Source: Paracentrotus lividus
Lineage: Eukaryota > Echinodermata > Echinoidea > Camarodonta > Echinidae
Assembly (NCBI GenBank): GCA_940671915.1
Contig: CALNVZ010000641.1
Location: 10,745,362-10,809,361 of the forward strand
Reading direction: 5' to 3'
DNA length: 64,000 bases
How positions within the stretch are numbered: position 1 is the stretch's first letter; every line of letters begins with the position of its first letter. Under the pieces are notes generated by a model that had not been told where the DNA came from, searched no databases, and worked only from the letters and a program-made list of their open reading frames with translations. The position numbers were made by a program, and so were the translations under genes. Shown here in pieces: positions 42,501-55,200 of this stretch.

Positions 42501-45500
42501 TGGTTTCCTAAAGCCCACAACGGACAGTTCTCAGTGATTGATATGTCAGTCAACCAGGAGGGATAACGACTCGCCTACTGGTCGATGTCATGGATGCAGA
42601 AAGACCAAGACTTTGCAAACCACCTAACACTCAATCAAAGCTGATATACGGGGAAATAACCAGAATCTCCTGGAAACTGATGTAAAGAATCATTCTTTTC
42701 CCTGCTTCTTTAGATGATTCACAGAGCATTTGTTTATATTGATTTAGCCCTTCTTGACCCGGGCACTTTGGAATAAAGGCCCTAATGGATAATATTTTTG
42801 TAAACTAAAGAGGTTATCCTGAATAAATAAAACTAGAAATAAATGAAGAATTTAAAAAAAGGTTTCCTGACCTGGGCTGTATTGGTATTGTACTTATCTT
42901 TGTTATACATTCCTATGCTTTGAGGAAACTTGATTTTGGAGAATGAAAGAAAGCAAGATGGGATATAAGGGCAAATTTGACTGTCCTTTTAATATTGTAC
43001 TTCAACATTGTTCACCCCTAATTTGCAAATTTCACAATTCACAGCTGGACATTTTAAACAAAGTGATTGAGTTTGAAGCATGGAATTCTTGGAGGATGCT
43101 GTCTGGGGCGTCACCCTGAACGCCATACCAGACCATCCTAGACACACAGCCTCACACCTCAAGGAAAGCATCAATCTCCTGGATCAACTAAAGGAAACAA
43201 CACCCCTACCAATCCGTTGCAGAGCACGGCACACTCCTCTACTCCACATCAAACGCATCTGCAGCTCCTGCGACGTACTACATCCCTCTCCGTCGCTTCA
43301 TCCGCTGGTACGCCAAGAACGATACGGGCACGTGAGAAGGATCGCACTGACACTGCTCGCTCAAGGCACGAGCTGTTGAACTCTGTAACGCTCTTACGGA
43401 GGAGATCCACGCAAACTCTCTTGCGGGGCTCTTCCAGCAATCACTCGGATCTCTTTGTATTTCTGGTTGCTATGGAGGCGGATGCGGTCCGTCGGGGGAG
43501 ATATCGGATGCAGAAGTGGGATCTTCTGGTCAATGGGCTGGATTCAGCTGTTATTCCGAGAGCGAGAGGCTCTGTTTGAAGAGACTAAAGATGGCTCTGG
43601 TGTTCCAGAGTGGCTCACTAAATGAGGTAAAAGAATTGCTCTACAAACATTGGTCTTATTCATCATATACAACAAAAACAGCACCTGTCTTTCACCGCAC
43701 AGCAAAAAAGATATCAACGGTGAATTACATTCCATGTTTTGTTTAAACAGACTTGGCAATCCAGGAATGTGAAAAAATGTTTATTTATAACTCCTTATTA
43801 GTGAAGGCTTTATCCACATGCCAAGTGTGATGATTTGTGTGTGCTTTTTTGCCAAAACCCTTTCTCAGTTCTTTGATTCACAAGTAAAAGCTTACATGTA
43901 GTACATTAAGAAGGAATACAGTACTACATAAAACCAAAATAAATGGCTTTTACATGCAAAGTTGGAACGTTATTATACACGTGTGGAAAACTATATACAT
44001 GATTAAGAAGCATGTCATTACAAGGTTTTGTCATAAGGTAAAAGGAGTACAATGAATTAGTTACATCAGTGAAGTTAGCTTCTGTATTTTACCCTGAAAT
44101 ACAACTGCTAGTATTTATCATTTAACAGATCTGGATCAAATGCGGTCACCTGGAGCAAATGTTACAGCCATCATGGGTTTTGCAGGACAGTCCCATAGCT
44201 CCGTCACCTCCAGCCAGTGGAGGAATCTTCTGCCTGCCTTATTGCCCGTACCTGGCCCAGAGCCCAGGGTCTTAGCTTCTGCAAGAAGGCCCTGCTGTGG
44301 AGGGTGCTGCCTGACCGAGGACTGGCAAAAGACATCTAGCCGCCACCTGGTGGTCTAACGAAGCTTGGAGTCCAGGCTCGCCGCGGAGGTGTACAAGCGC
44401 TCGAGAGTCCTGGCAGAGAACCTCTAAGAATATCCGACTGATCTTTGTGCTTCCTGCAAGCTGCATGATGGGGAACAGACAGGAATGGAAGGTAAGCATT
44501 AGGTCATCCTCTGGAGTGCATTTCATGAAACAAATATTCACTGATTCTCCATTAACTGTTTATAATCTACTAAATGTTGAGAGGCAAAATGTTGGATAAA
44601 ACGTCGAACAGTGCTTTCATGAAAATGCCCAGGTCACTATCTGGTAGTTTTACATACAGTATATTCTTAGTAGTTGTTGTTGTTGGATTGGTAACTAGAT
44701 AAGAAAAAGGTATCTTAAATTCTGACACAGTCCTAAAATAGAGAAATTGGTACTTGGCAGCTGCACTGCAATCTGGTATTACCAAGTATCTTTCATTCAT
44801 AAATTTGAATCACTCCTGTTTATCTAAAGGAGTTTTAACATCAGTGCAAGCAATAAACCTATATATTTTTATTATTATCTTACAAACACCATGACTAAAT
44901 TATTTAACTAATTAAATGATGCAATGAGGCAATTTAGTAATTTCAATCAATCAAACAGACTCTTTTACTTTTTGTCTTTTAAACTTTTTCGTATTCTTCT
45001 CTATCTGAAAATGCCAACATCTTTAGGGTGCATTGTTAATAAATATAATCCCTAGCCTCGAGATTATGCAAGCAAAAGAATCCTATACAGTTAATCAACA
45101 CCAATGAATAAATTCCATTAATTGATAAATATTGTCACTTCATTACATCTCAGTCTGAAACGTTAATCATTTCAGGTCACAATGTATATAGATCCCTTTG
45201 CACGAGATAATCTACTATGCAAGCAGAAGAATGTTGTACCTTATCAGCAACTTAAACAAATTTCTAATCAATTGATAATTCATTTTCCATTCAATCAATC
45301 TATAAATGCTATCATCTGTAGGTCATCGTAGATCCCCTGCCTGAGATTAACTTTCATAGTCTTGTCAACACTGTGTACAAATTCAATTAGTATTAACAAT
45401 ATGCTCTCCCTTGAAATGCTAATCATTTCAGGTCACACTGTAATAGAATCCCTGCTGAGATTACTCTCTAGCAAGCAGAAAATGTCCGCACAGTAATCAA

Positions 45501-48500
45501 CCGTTTCCTGGGCACGAGAGCAGATTGAAGCCAGGCTGTGGATGCCTTGCCAGGAATGTGTCGTGCAAGGTCATTGGCTGATCCTCATAACTGCCAGGCG
45601 GTCGAGACCAATGGAGTGAACCATTCTCAGTTCATCCAGGTAAATGTTAAATCTCAAAGATTATACAGTGGAACTTGTTATAACATCGGAAAAATTACAC
45701 CTTTATATTAGGAATCTGTTTATAATAGGGATAAAAAAAAAATCATACAAAGAGCTCGACTAGTATCACTACCTTGTTGTTACATGTAATCTCTTTTATA
45801 AGCAAATTCATTATGGTAAGTTTGCACTTACAGTGTATTATCGTATAATTTACCTGAATAATAACTTTGGATTTTATCAATGTGAAAGGTAAGGTCACTT
45901 GTTTCAAAAGTTGATGTGGTACGCTATTTAATTGAAATAATATGCCTATATAAAAGAAATACATTGTCTTTGAATTGTCTTTCTTCACACAAATAATCAG
46001 TGCAGCAGCAAGTGACCTAACACAATAATGCCCAATTATGATTTTAGTTGACTTGATTTTTTTTTATTCAGGGAAACAGGTTGTTACTGAATAAACCTTT
46101 TTTTTTTTTTTTTTTGTGCAGCACATAGTTACTCCAGCATCAAACATTGAGAAGACCCTCCCCTCAAAACCTGTAGAGAAGACCAGGCGAGATGACTCGA
46201 CAGACATGATGTCCCAGATGACCCATCCCAGTCAATCTAGTGTGTATGACGGTATGGATGTTCATTCTAACTTCAAGCTCATCTTCATCACAACGGCTGA
46301 CAGCATGACCCCTCTTCCAGGTAAGAATACTGTTCTTTTGAAGATCAGTTAGGTCCTGGGCATCTTAAACTTATGCAGAGTGAAGGTTGTACATGCAAAG
46401 CTTGATTGATAGCTGAACTTGTTTTCAAAGTGTTCTTTATTTATCCCAATGGCGGAGAGCACAACCCCTCTCCCAGGTACGAATACTGTTCTTTTGAAGA
46501 TCAGTTAGGTCCTAGGCATCTTAAACTTATGCAGAGTTGAGGTTGTGCATACAAAGCTTGATTGATAGCTTAAATTAATTCAGGCTCTTCTTTATTTTTC
46601 CTAATGGCCGACAATCCAACCCCTCTCCCATGTAGGTAATACTGTTCCTTTTAGAGATCGATTAGGTCTTAGGGATCTAAAGCTTTCGCAGAGTGCAGGT
46701 TGTACATGAAAAGCTTGATTGATATCCAAATTTTCTTTCAAACTGTTCTTTTGTATATCCCAATGGCCGAGAGCACAACCCCTCTCCTGGGTAAGATTTT
46801 TTTTGTTGTGAAGACCAGTCAGGTAGGTTAACCCTAATCAGACTGGGGTGTTTTGGTAGCTGTCAAGACTGGGGGGGGCCATGATGGCCCCCCTAAGATT
46901 CGGCCGCCGATCGCGCGACTGCGCCAAAAATTTGCACGATGGTAGTGAGCATGTAATCTACAAGACTGCGCTGTATTTTTTCCAAAATATATGTTTTTTT
47001 TTATATGAATTATTATGCTAATTTATGCATGAATCATACTTTTTGATCTAATTGAAAAATAAAGCTCCTAGAATGCTAATTTTGTGTATTATTATTCCTT
47101 ATAGCATTCCTAACAATTGTACTAGAAAAAATCTCGTTTCAAAATTAATTTCTTATGTATTTAATGTTTATGATTTCTTATGTATTTCTTTGTTTTTCGA
47201 CCTTTTGTTTTCTTTTTTTTTTACGCAAAATCTTAAGAACATTTTTAAGCATAAATATGCTAAAATAAATTGATTTCAGCCTATGAAAGTGAATATACAT
47301 ATCTTTATGAATTAGGTGAGAAAACTCAATTTGCATTGACTTGTACACAAATACGTTTTTGAGCCATTTTCGGTCTGACGGGATATTTTTGAAAATCGTG
47401 CAGCGTCGTAACGGTGACGACTATTTTTGCGAAATGGTTTCAAAAGATGCGCGAGACTTGAAAGTAAAAAGTCAGCAAGGCGGCGCCGATCAGAAATTTC
47501 GTGCGGCGGAGTGGTCGCGAAAATGTCGAGGGGGGGGCCATGATGGCCCCCCCCCCCAGTGGATTAGGGTTAAGGGTCACTAAGGTCAACTTGTGGAATT
47601 TGTGTATTGAGTTACTTTTTTTATTGCAATATCTCAAGAACCACTTGTTGAATATCATTTGCAGGGTTGGTGATTCAGAATGGTATTGCAGGTGGCCTGT
47701 CAGACCAACTCAATTCAAGGCTACCCTAAGAACCTTCTTCAACCAAGCACTGGCTGCAGTGGATCAACATAAACATATGGTCACAACTACACAGGCTAAG
47801 GTACAATAGATGACTCTTTTTAATTTGTCAAAATGGTAGGGAGAGAAAATCTTGGATGGCATAAAATCTGGAAATTCCTGAACTGACACTATGCAATAGT
47901 TTTTGTTTTCAATTCCTCCAGCTCTAGTGTATATTAGTTGATTTGTACAACATGTACAAGTGTGAGAAATTTGACTGTGACAGTACTGTAAGCATTTTTT
48001 TTTCTCGCTATGGCTCCTTACCAAAGACTTTATATCATTTGAGCAGATTGCTCTTAAAAGATAAGATTAATTCTAGTGATGAACAATGATAGCATTTAAA
48101 AGGGACCATGAATGATTTTGTAATCATACTATATCTCTACTGATCTGGCATATCAGTGCAGAGTCTGATGTGCATTACTTCACAATGAAGGCTATCTCGT
48201 TTGTGACATTAGTTCCTACAAGGATTAACAAATTTCAGTTTATTGTGAGAATGTGCCAATTATGCTATTTATGATTTGTTGTTTATTAGATTTGATTCTT
48301 CATGAATTGTACCTTTATTATTATCATTATTAGCATTATTATAATGCACTCAAGATGTGTGTTGAAGCAGTATTAGAAAAAATAAAACAATGTTAGTAAT
48401 GATTTTTATGTTTATTTGTCAACAGAGTTTGACAGAGATGGTGTTTTGCATGGCTCTGCTACACACTGTGTTATCACATAGAAGGCTATTCTACCAACTC

Positions 48501-51500
48501 GGCTTCAATAAAGACTACTCATGGTATGTAACGTTCACCAATCCTCTCTGAACCACGGGCATCATAACCTGCCAAATACTGTATAAGCCAAATAATGTGA
48601 ATGCTCTACTTTAAGTTTAACAACAACAAAAAAAACGTTTTATCTGAAACCTCTTTTGGAATCTAAATAAACACAGGTTTATCTCTGTAATTTTTGTGAT
48701 TAAGTCTCTTTGAACCAAAGTTGTCATGATATGGAATTGTGGAAGAAACTGTCTGAAAGTGATGGGGAAAGGTTGATAGCAATTCACCTAAGAACTGTGT
48801 CCTGTGATGTTTAACAACAGTTACTTTATTTCACTTACTTTTACTCTTCTATACCAGGGGAATATCTGACCTGAAGGCGATGATGTCATGTCTAAATTGG
48901 TGCCATAAAGGGGTTTCCCCCTGGGAAAGTATCGGGACATTGAGGGCGCTCATCAGTCAGCTGGTGTATGGAGGGCATGCAGACATTCTTGATGATGCTG
49001 AGATAGTAGATTCCCTCATTACCAGTTTGCTACAGCCATGGGCAACTCTCAAGGTACTTCATCGTATCTCTTGGTTTTTGAGCCAATTTTGTGAGACCTG
49101 GGTGGTGTTTCACCAAGTTGTTCGTATGTATGACTTTACGAAGGACTTGCACATGTTCTTGGGTGCTATACTAATCACATTCTCAATCATGTAGCACAAA
49201 AACTGATCACCAGTCGCTTGTAAAGTTGTTTGTAGCTTCCGAACGACTTGTTGAAACACCACCCTGGCTCCTCTCCTTTCCCCAAAGCGATTGATAGCAA
49301 CATGATGTGATATCAATCTCATCTCTGTTCATTACAGAGAAGCATTGTACTTGGTTCAATTGCAAGATGGTGCTCTGTATTTTTAATATTTCTATCAAAC
49401 AATTTCTACAATGTGTCTTATGTTACCCAGTTCTCTCTCCATATTAGGCTAGGCCAACGTATGTGTACATGGAGGTCTGCATACATACAGCTATATTTTT
49501 CAGTTGATGTAGGGTTTTTTTTATTGAAAGTTAATTGTCTAAACTGTATTAGGTTATTCATTTGCATTTGTTCCGTTCCGAGCAGTATTTCCTGTTGAAA
49601 CCTATATTAAACCAACCAGTTCATTAATACTGCTTGCCTGCAACTTATTGATTGATTCCTGGCAAAATATAATATGAACAGAGGTTAAAGTTCTCAAATC
49701 TACCTTGTGTTTCTTTGTTCAGAAAATGCCATCTTCGATGGGAGCAGCATCTCTGCTCGCTTCACTCGTGACTGAGATGAGTCGAGAGAGGCGCTCTGGA
49801 AGCTCCGGTGCCAACATGGTTGCTAGGAGATTCCAGCATCTCTTCAACACGATGCAGGATGATGTTGAGCCGGCACACCTTGGGTTGGCACCCAACGCAC
49901 AGAAGCTTCAGGAGGAGAGATCCAGCAGGTCAGTAGGGGTCAAGACGTCTGATAGATATGCTGATGTGTCACCAAATTATTTGTAAACCTACAAATGATT
50001 CTATGAACAACTGGAACATGTTCTTGGGTGCTATACTAATGTTATTATCAGTCATTTAGAACAAGAACTGACCAGCCATTTGTAAAGTTGTTCGTAAGTT
50101 ATGAAACGACTTGATAAAACTCCACTAAGATTAGAACATCTTCTCATGAAGAGTCACTTTGATTTGAGAATGATATCAATAATAGCACTTTGTAATCAGA
50201 AAAAAAAAACAAAAAAAACAAAAACAAAACAAAACAAAACATAACAAAAACAACTACAACCTTTAATAGATTTCAGGGACTTGTACAGTGAGTGAGTAAA
50301 TAACAGAAATATTTGTTACCAAGGACAGGTGTTGAAAAGGAAAAATCATTAGTCAAGTCATTGTGTAGTTACAAATGTTTATGATTATTATAACTCTGAC
50401 CATTCGGTTTATGTTTCTTTGTACTGATCATCTGCATTTTTTACAAGCAATGTCTGCCAATCAATTTTCAATAAACCCTTCCTACTACTTGCATTATCTT
50501 GACAGATATCTATCCGATGCTCTGCAAGCCCTAGAGCGTTGCAGGCCCGTACATCAGACCTGGTATCGTCAGTCGCTTCCCAAGTTCCTGCTCTCCCTGG
50601 AAGAAGAACTCTCCTGCATCCCACCGCTGCCACCAACTCCTCCAGAATCCCTGAACCATCTCCAGAACTTCATCTCCGGCGAGATCTCCATCGTCTTCCG
50701 TCTCCTCGACCGTGTCCAGGCCGATGTTGACCTCATTCTCAAGGCGGTGGTTGGTGAAGCTGCCCTTGCTCCAGACGTCAACGAGGTCCTCGTCGCGCTG
50801 AGCAGCAACGTCATCCCCAGCAGTTGGACCCTTCAAAAGGGCAGCGTACCTCCGTGCAGGACGTTGTTGTCGGAGTGGTTGCAGGAGTTGAGGAAGAAGG
50901 TGGAGACGATGCGGGGTTATGCGGACATGGGTGAAGCGGTGGCCCCCTGCTACAGACTGGACTCCTTTTCTCACCCAAAGGCATTCATGGATGCTGTTAT
51001 GCTGGAGCATGGGAGAAAGGAGTATTTGGAACTGCACCAGCTCAAGATGAACATTGAGGTAAAGACTTTATTTGTGCCCCTAAATTTCTTCTGGCATACC
51101 TGCGGTTACTCCAACCAAAACAAGATCAGTTTGAGACTTGTGCCCTGTAACATAATAGATAATATCAATCTTATGATTGATATCCATCGTAAGTCTATGG
51201 TAAATTGTTTACTAAGAGCTACAATAGATCGTAAGATTGATCGTCTCTCTTCTTTGTTACAGGGCCTAGATCAAACAAGACACTTTACACCAAATGGAAA
51301 AGAATTTATTATTTTTTTTGTCAATGTAGAGTATACATGTATTTAGTGGTGTCCCTGAGGTGTCAATAAACAAATTAATATAATTTTTCAGTAAACTATC
51401 AGAGCAGATTTACCAGTTTTGAATTGTTATATTTACTTCAATAATCACATGACCCTCTCTTACCTTGCTTTTGTTCCCGAGAACAATGCTATGACCGAAC

Positions 51501-52197
51501 CAACAATAAGACTACAAACATTTTCCTACTTCCCTACCCCTCATAATACCCTGCCTCACGCCTGCCTGACACGAGGTGGCGCTAGACCACTAAGGCATAT
51601 ATCTTCATTTGATTTTTCGAGTCGTGCTGATCGGACCGTTCCTGAATTTTCGGGTGAGATCGTTCCTTTTTACGATTTGAATTTATTATTATCAAAATAT
51701 TGCGCTACCTAAAGCCTCCTTTTACGCCTAGCGTTAAATTTGGTGCTTTAGTTTTACTGCGCCCCTCCTTTTGGCCTAGAATTACGTCCTTTCCGGACGT
51801 TTTTCTTCCGTTTCCACCCAGTCCCCGTTCCTTTTAACGTGGTTGTTTGTCGGCCGGTTTGAGCGCCTGTTTCTTTTGAAACTCAGTCCCGTCTTCTCCG
51901 ACTTTTTCTCTCTGGGTTGTTCTCCTTTAGGAGGGTTTCCTTCTTCCTTTTCTTGAACATATTTGACAATTTTTAGTACGTTTTTTGTTATATTATTGTA
52001 CTTTTTCCCGCGGCCTCTTGGCCTTTTTTGCGGGTGTCTTCCGGTCTTTGGACTTCCGGTCTTTGTTCGACGCCATCTTGTTTTGTTGGGTGTGTTGTGT
52101 ATGTGTGCTCGACGCCTCTGTAGGTCGCTCTCTTGGTGCATACTCTTCCTTTTTGGTCGTTTCTACGGAGGTTCGTCCCCTTTTCGTCAAAAAAAAG

Positions 52198-52228
<31 letters not shown>

Positions 52229-55200
52229 ATTTCTTCGTCTAGCCTGTTCTAGACGGGTGTTTCTTTTTTTTTTTGAGTTCTCTGTGAGCCGCCTAATAGC
52301 CGGTCTCGCTTGTCTTGCCTTAGCTTTTCTAAGGAATTAGTTTTACGCTCAAAGACATCAATTTGTTCTTTCTTTCAGAGGCGTTCTAACCATGGACAGC
52401 AGGAGTGACTCTTTGACGACTCAGACGACATCAGAGCTGGCGGCATTGGTCTCTTCAAGTCGTTTCGCTCGGGATCGGAAGCATGCCGGCGGGAGTCGTC
52501 TCGACCGCCAGGTCGTTCGCTCTCCTGCCTAAGTAAGGGGGGGGGAGCACGCCAGTGACTCTTGTGGTCCAGCCGCTGGCTCCACCTCCTCTAAGTCCAG
52601 CTCTAAGAAAAGGTCTTGTAGCTCGAAGAGCACCATAGCAAAAAACGTGCGTCCACGTTTTCCGTGCCTAAGACCTTGTCGTCTCGTTGTCTCCGGCCAA
52701 GGGAGCGGGTTTCGTCTATCCAGACGTCTTGCCCCCGGCCCCCGAGTGTAGACAGAAAATGCGGTTTCTGTCTTCACTTAGGGATGAGAGTCGTGCGCCC
52801 ACGTCTCGCTCAGGCATGCCCCGGGGGGTGCCGAGTACGGTTGGACCCGTGCGCCCGCAGTTTTCTGCGTCTGGCGGACCACCTCACCTTGGGTAACCCC
52901 CAGGATGGCGGCTTCGCTTCCCGTCCGGCAGTGCCTCCACCCCCGTTCACGGGCTGGTGGCTCGCAGGCTATTACGGCATCCTTGGGATACGCCCAAACC
53001 CCACGGGAGTTCGTTCGACGAACACCCGGGCTCTCGGCCCCCGAGTGTAGCACAGAAAAATTGCGGTTTCTGTCTCACTTAGGGATGAGAGTCGTGCGCC
53101 CACGTCTCCCCCCCTCAGGCATGCCCCGAGGGGTGCCGAGTACGGTTTGGGACCCGTGCCGCAGTTTTCTGCATTTGGCGGCACCACCTCCACCTTGGGT
53201 ATACCCCCAGGATGGCGGCTCCGCTTCCCGTCCGGAGTGCTCCACCCCGTTTCACGGCTGGTGGCCAGGGCTATTCACGGCTTATCCTTGGGATACGCCC
53301 AAACGCCCACCGGGAGTTCGTTCCAACGAACACCCGGGCTCTCGGACCCCCCAAGTGTAGCACAGAAAATTGCGGTTTCTGTCTCACTTAGGGATGAGAG
53401 TCGTGCACTCACGTCTCGCTCAGGCATGCCCCGGGGGATGCCGAGTACGGTTTGGGACCCGTGCGCCGCAGTTTCTGCATCTGGCGGAACCAGACGGCTC
53501 CGCTTCCCACGTCCGGAGTGTCTCCACCCCCGTCAAACGCTTTATCGTTCACGGGTGGTGGTCCACAGGGCTATCACGGCTATCCCTTGGGATACGCCCA
53601 AGCGCCCACCGGGAGTTCGTTCCAACGAACACCTGGTCTCTCGGACCCCAGGAGGTTCTACCCGAACGTCCGGGGATATTCGTTACCCGTTCAGGATGCA
53701 GCTGCTCGGCCTGCCTGGTCAGACCCTACCAAGCGGGTCTCGCCCCCTATCCCTTGGGCTTCGCCCCAAAGGTGACGGGATATGGTACCCCTCGTGGCAG
53801 AGTACACCCGGCCCTCGTCCCGTGACACTGGCCTGGTCACTACCACCCGCCACGTCGGCCTCTGGCTGAGATCACCCGCCTAGGGAGTCCCAGCCGAGCG
53901 GCCCGTGGGATAGGGGATCAGTGACTGACTCCGAACTTACTTCGGAGTTCTCGCTCACCCAGCCCAGTCTGCCCCGGCAGACCTCCCCGTCTCGTCCGCC
54001 CCTTGTGGAGCCCGAATCGGATGTGTCGTAGCTACGGCTATCCCGCTCACGACACCGGCCTGGTCACAACCACCTACCAAGCGGGGTTTTCGCTCCCTAT
54101 CCCTCGGGCTTCGCACCAGAAGTGACGCGACTAGCTACTCTGGTGCTTGGGATCCTGGCCCTTTCACATGTCCGAATCACTGGCGCGGTTCACAACCACT
54201 CCGCTCTCGTGATACTGTTGGTGGTTTGTGCCTGCGGACCCTACCAAGCGGGGTTGCGCTCCCTCATCCCTGGGCTTCGCACCAGGGTGTGACGGGACTA
54301 GTACCTCCTTGTGGCTGGTATGCCTGGCCGTTGTCACGACGGATCACTCTGGCCTGGTCTCATCGCTCATCCACATCAGACTATTTGTTTGGTGTTGTGC
54401 TCTTCGGCTTTCCTACCAATGGGTTTTCGCTCCCTATCCCTCGGGCTTGCGCCCAGAGGTGACGGGACTAGCTACCCTCGTGGCTTGGTATGTCTGGCCC
54501 TGTCACACGACACTGGCCTGGCTCAACCGCCCGCCATTATCAGATACCTTGGTGGTTTGCACCTTCGGCTCCCTACCAACGGGGTTTTCGCTCCCTATCC
54601 CTCGGGCTTCGCCAAGAGGTGACGGGACTAGCTACCCCTCGTGGCTGGGTATGCCTGGCCCTTGTCATACGACACTGACCTGGTCTCAACCGCCCGCCAC
54701 TTCAGGTACCTGGATGGGTTATTGCCTTCGGCGCTATCAGCGGGGTTGCCCCCTATCCGTCGGCCTCGCGCCAGAGGTGAGGACAGGTACCCCTCGTGGA
54801 ATGGTTTGCCTGGCCTAGTCATGACGCCGGCCTGGTCACAACGCCTGCCACTTCGGGCCCCCGGCTCGCCGCCTTCGCAGCCTTTACCTTCGGTATGGAT
54901 GGCAAGGCGAGAAGTCTCCCGGGTTTTTCCCCTCCCAGCCTGCGGCTCTTGGGAGGTGGATTCGGTGACCCGCTCCGAGCTTACGAGTTCTTGTCTCAAC
55001 CGCGGGCTGCCCGGGAGTTTTTCGTTCGGCCGCCTACAGCGGATCCGCGAGTCAGATTGGTCGGAGGGGTTTTTGTTGGCTCCGAGGTCGAAGTCTAATT
55101 CAGCTCTGTTGAACGGAAGCCGATCCGCATACGAGCACTCGGCAGTGATTCTTCCTTCCCTCCAGCTCGAGGATTGGGCGGTATCTCTCGAATTGTAGAG

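Larger units (their letters stand above)
39774..43033 (+). repeat. Near-identical direct duplication across the gap
   Basis: 39774-41400 and 41441-43033 align along their whole length and differ mainly by one-base indels. They contain the same LINE tail and the same two dynein exons. This is most likely an assembly artefact (unmerged haplotypes or reads). Confidence 0.85.

Noticed and set aside
39774-43033. True recent tandem duplication of dynein exons
   Set aside because: The N gap, the abrupt break of the first copy at it and indel-type differences fit an assembly artefact better.
50531-51037. 168-residue frame on the minus strand
   Set aside because: Exact antisense of the well-supported dynein exon 50506-51058.
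51963-52242. Small Cys/Leu-rich frames ending in poly-Lys
   Set aside because: They lie in the leader of the DIRS element and end in a poly-A tract; no similarity recognised.
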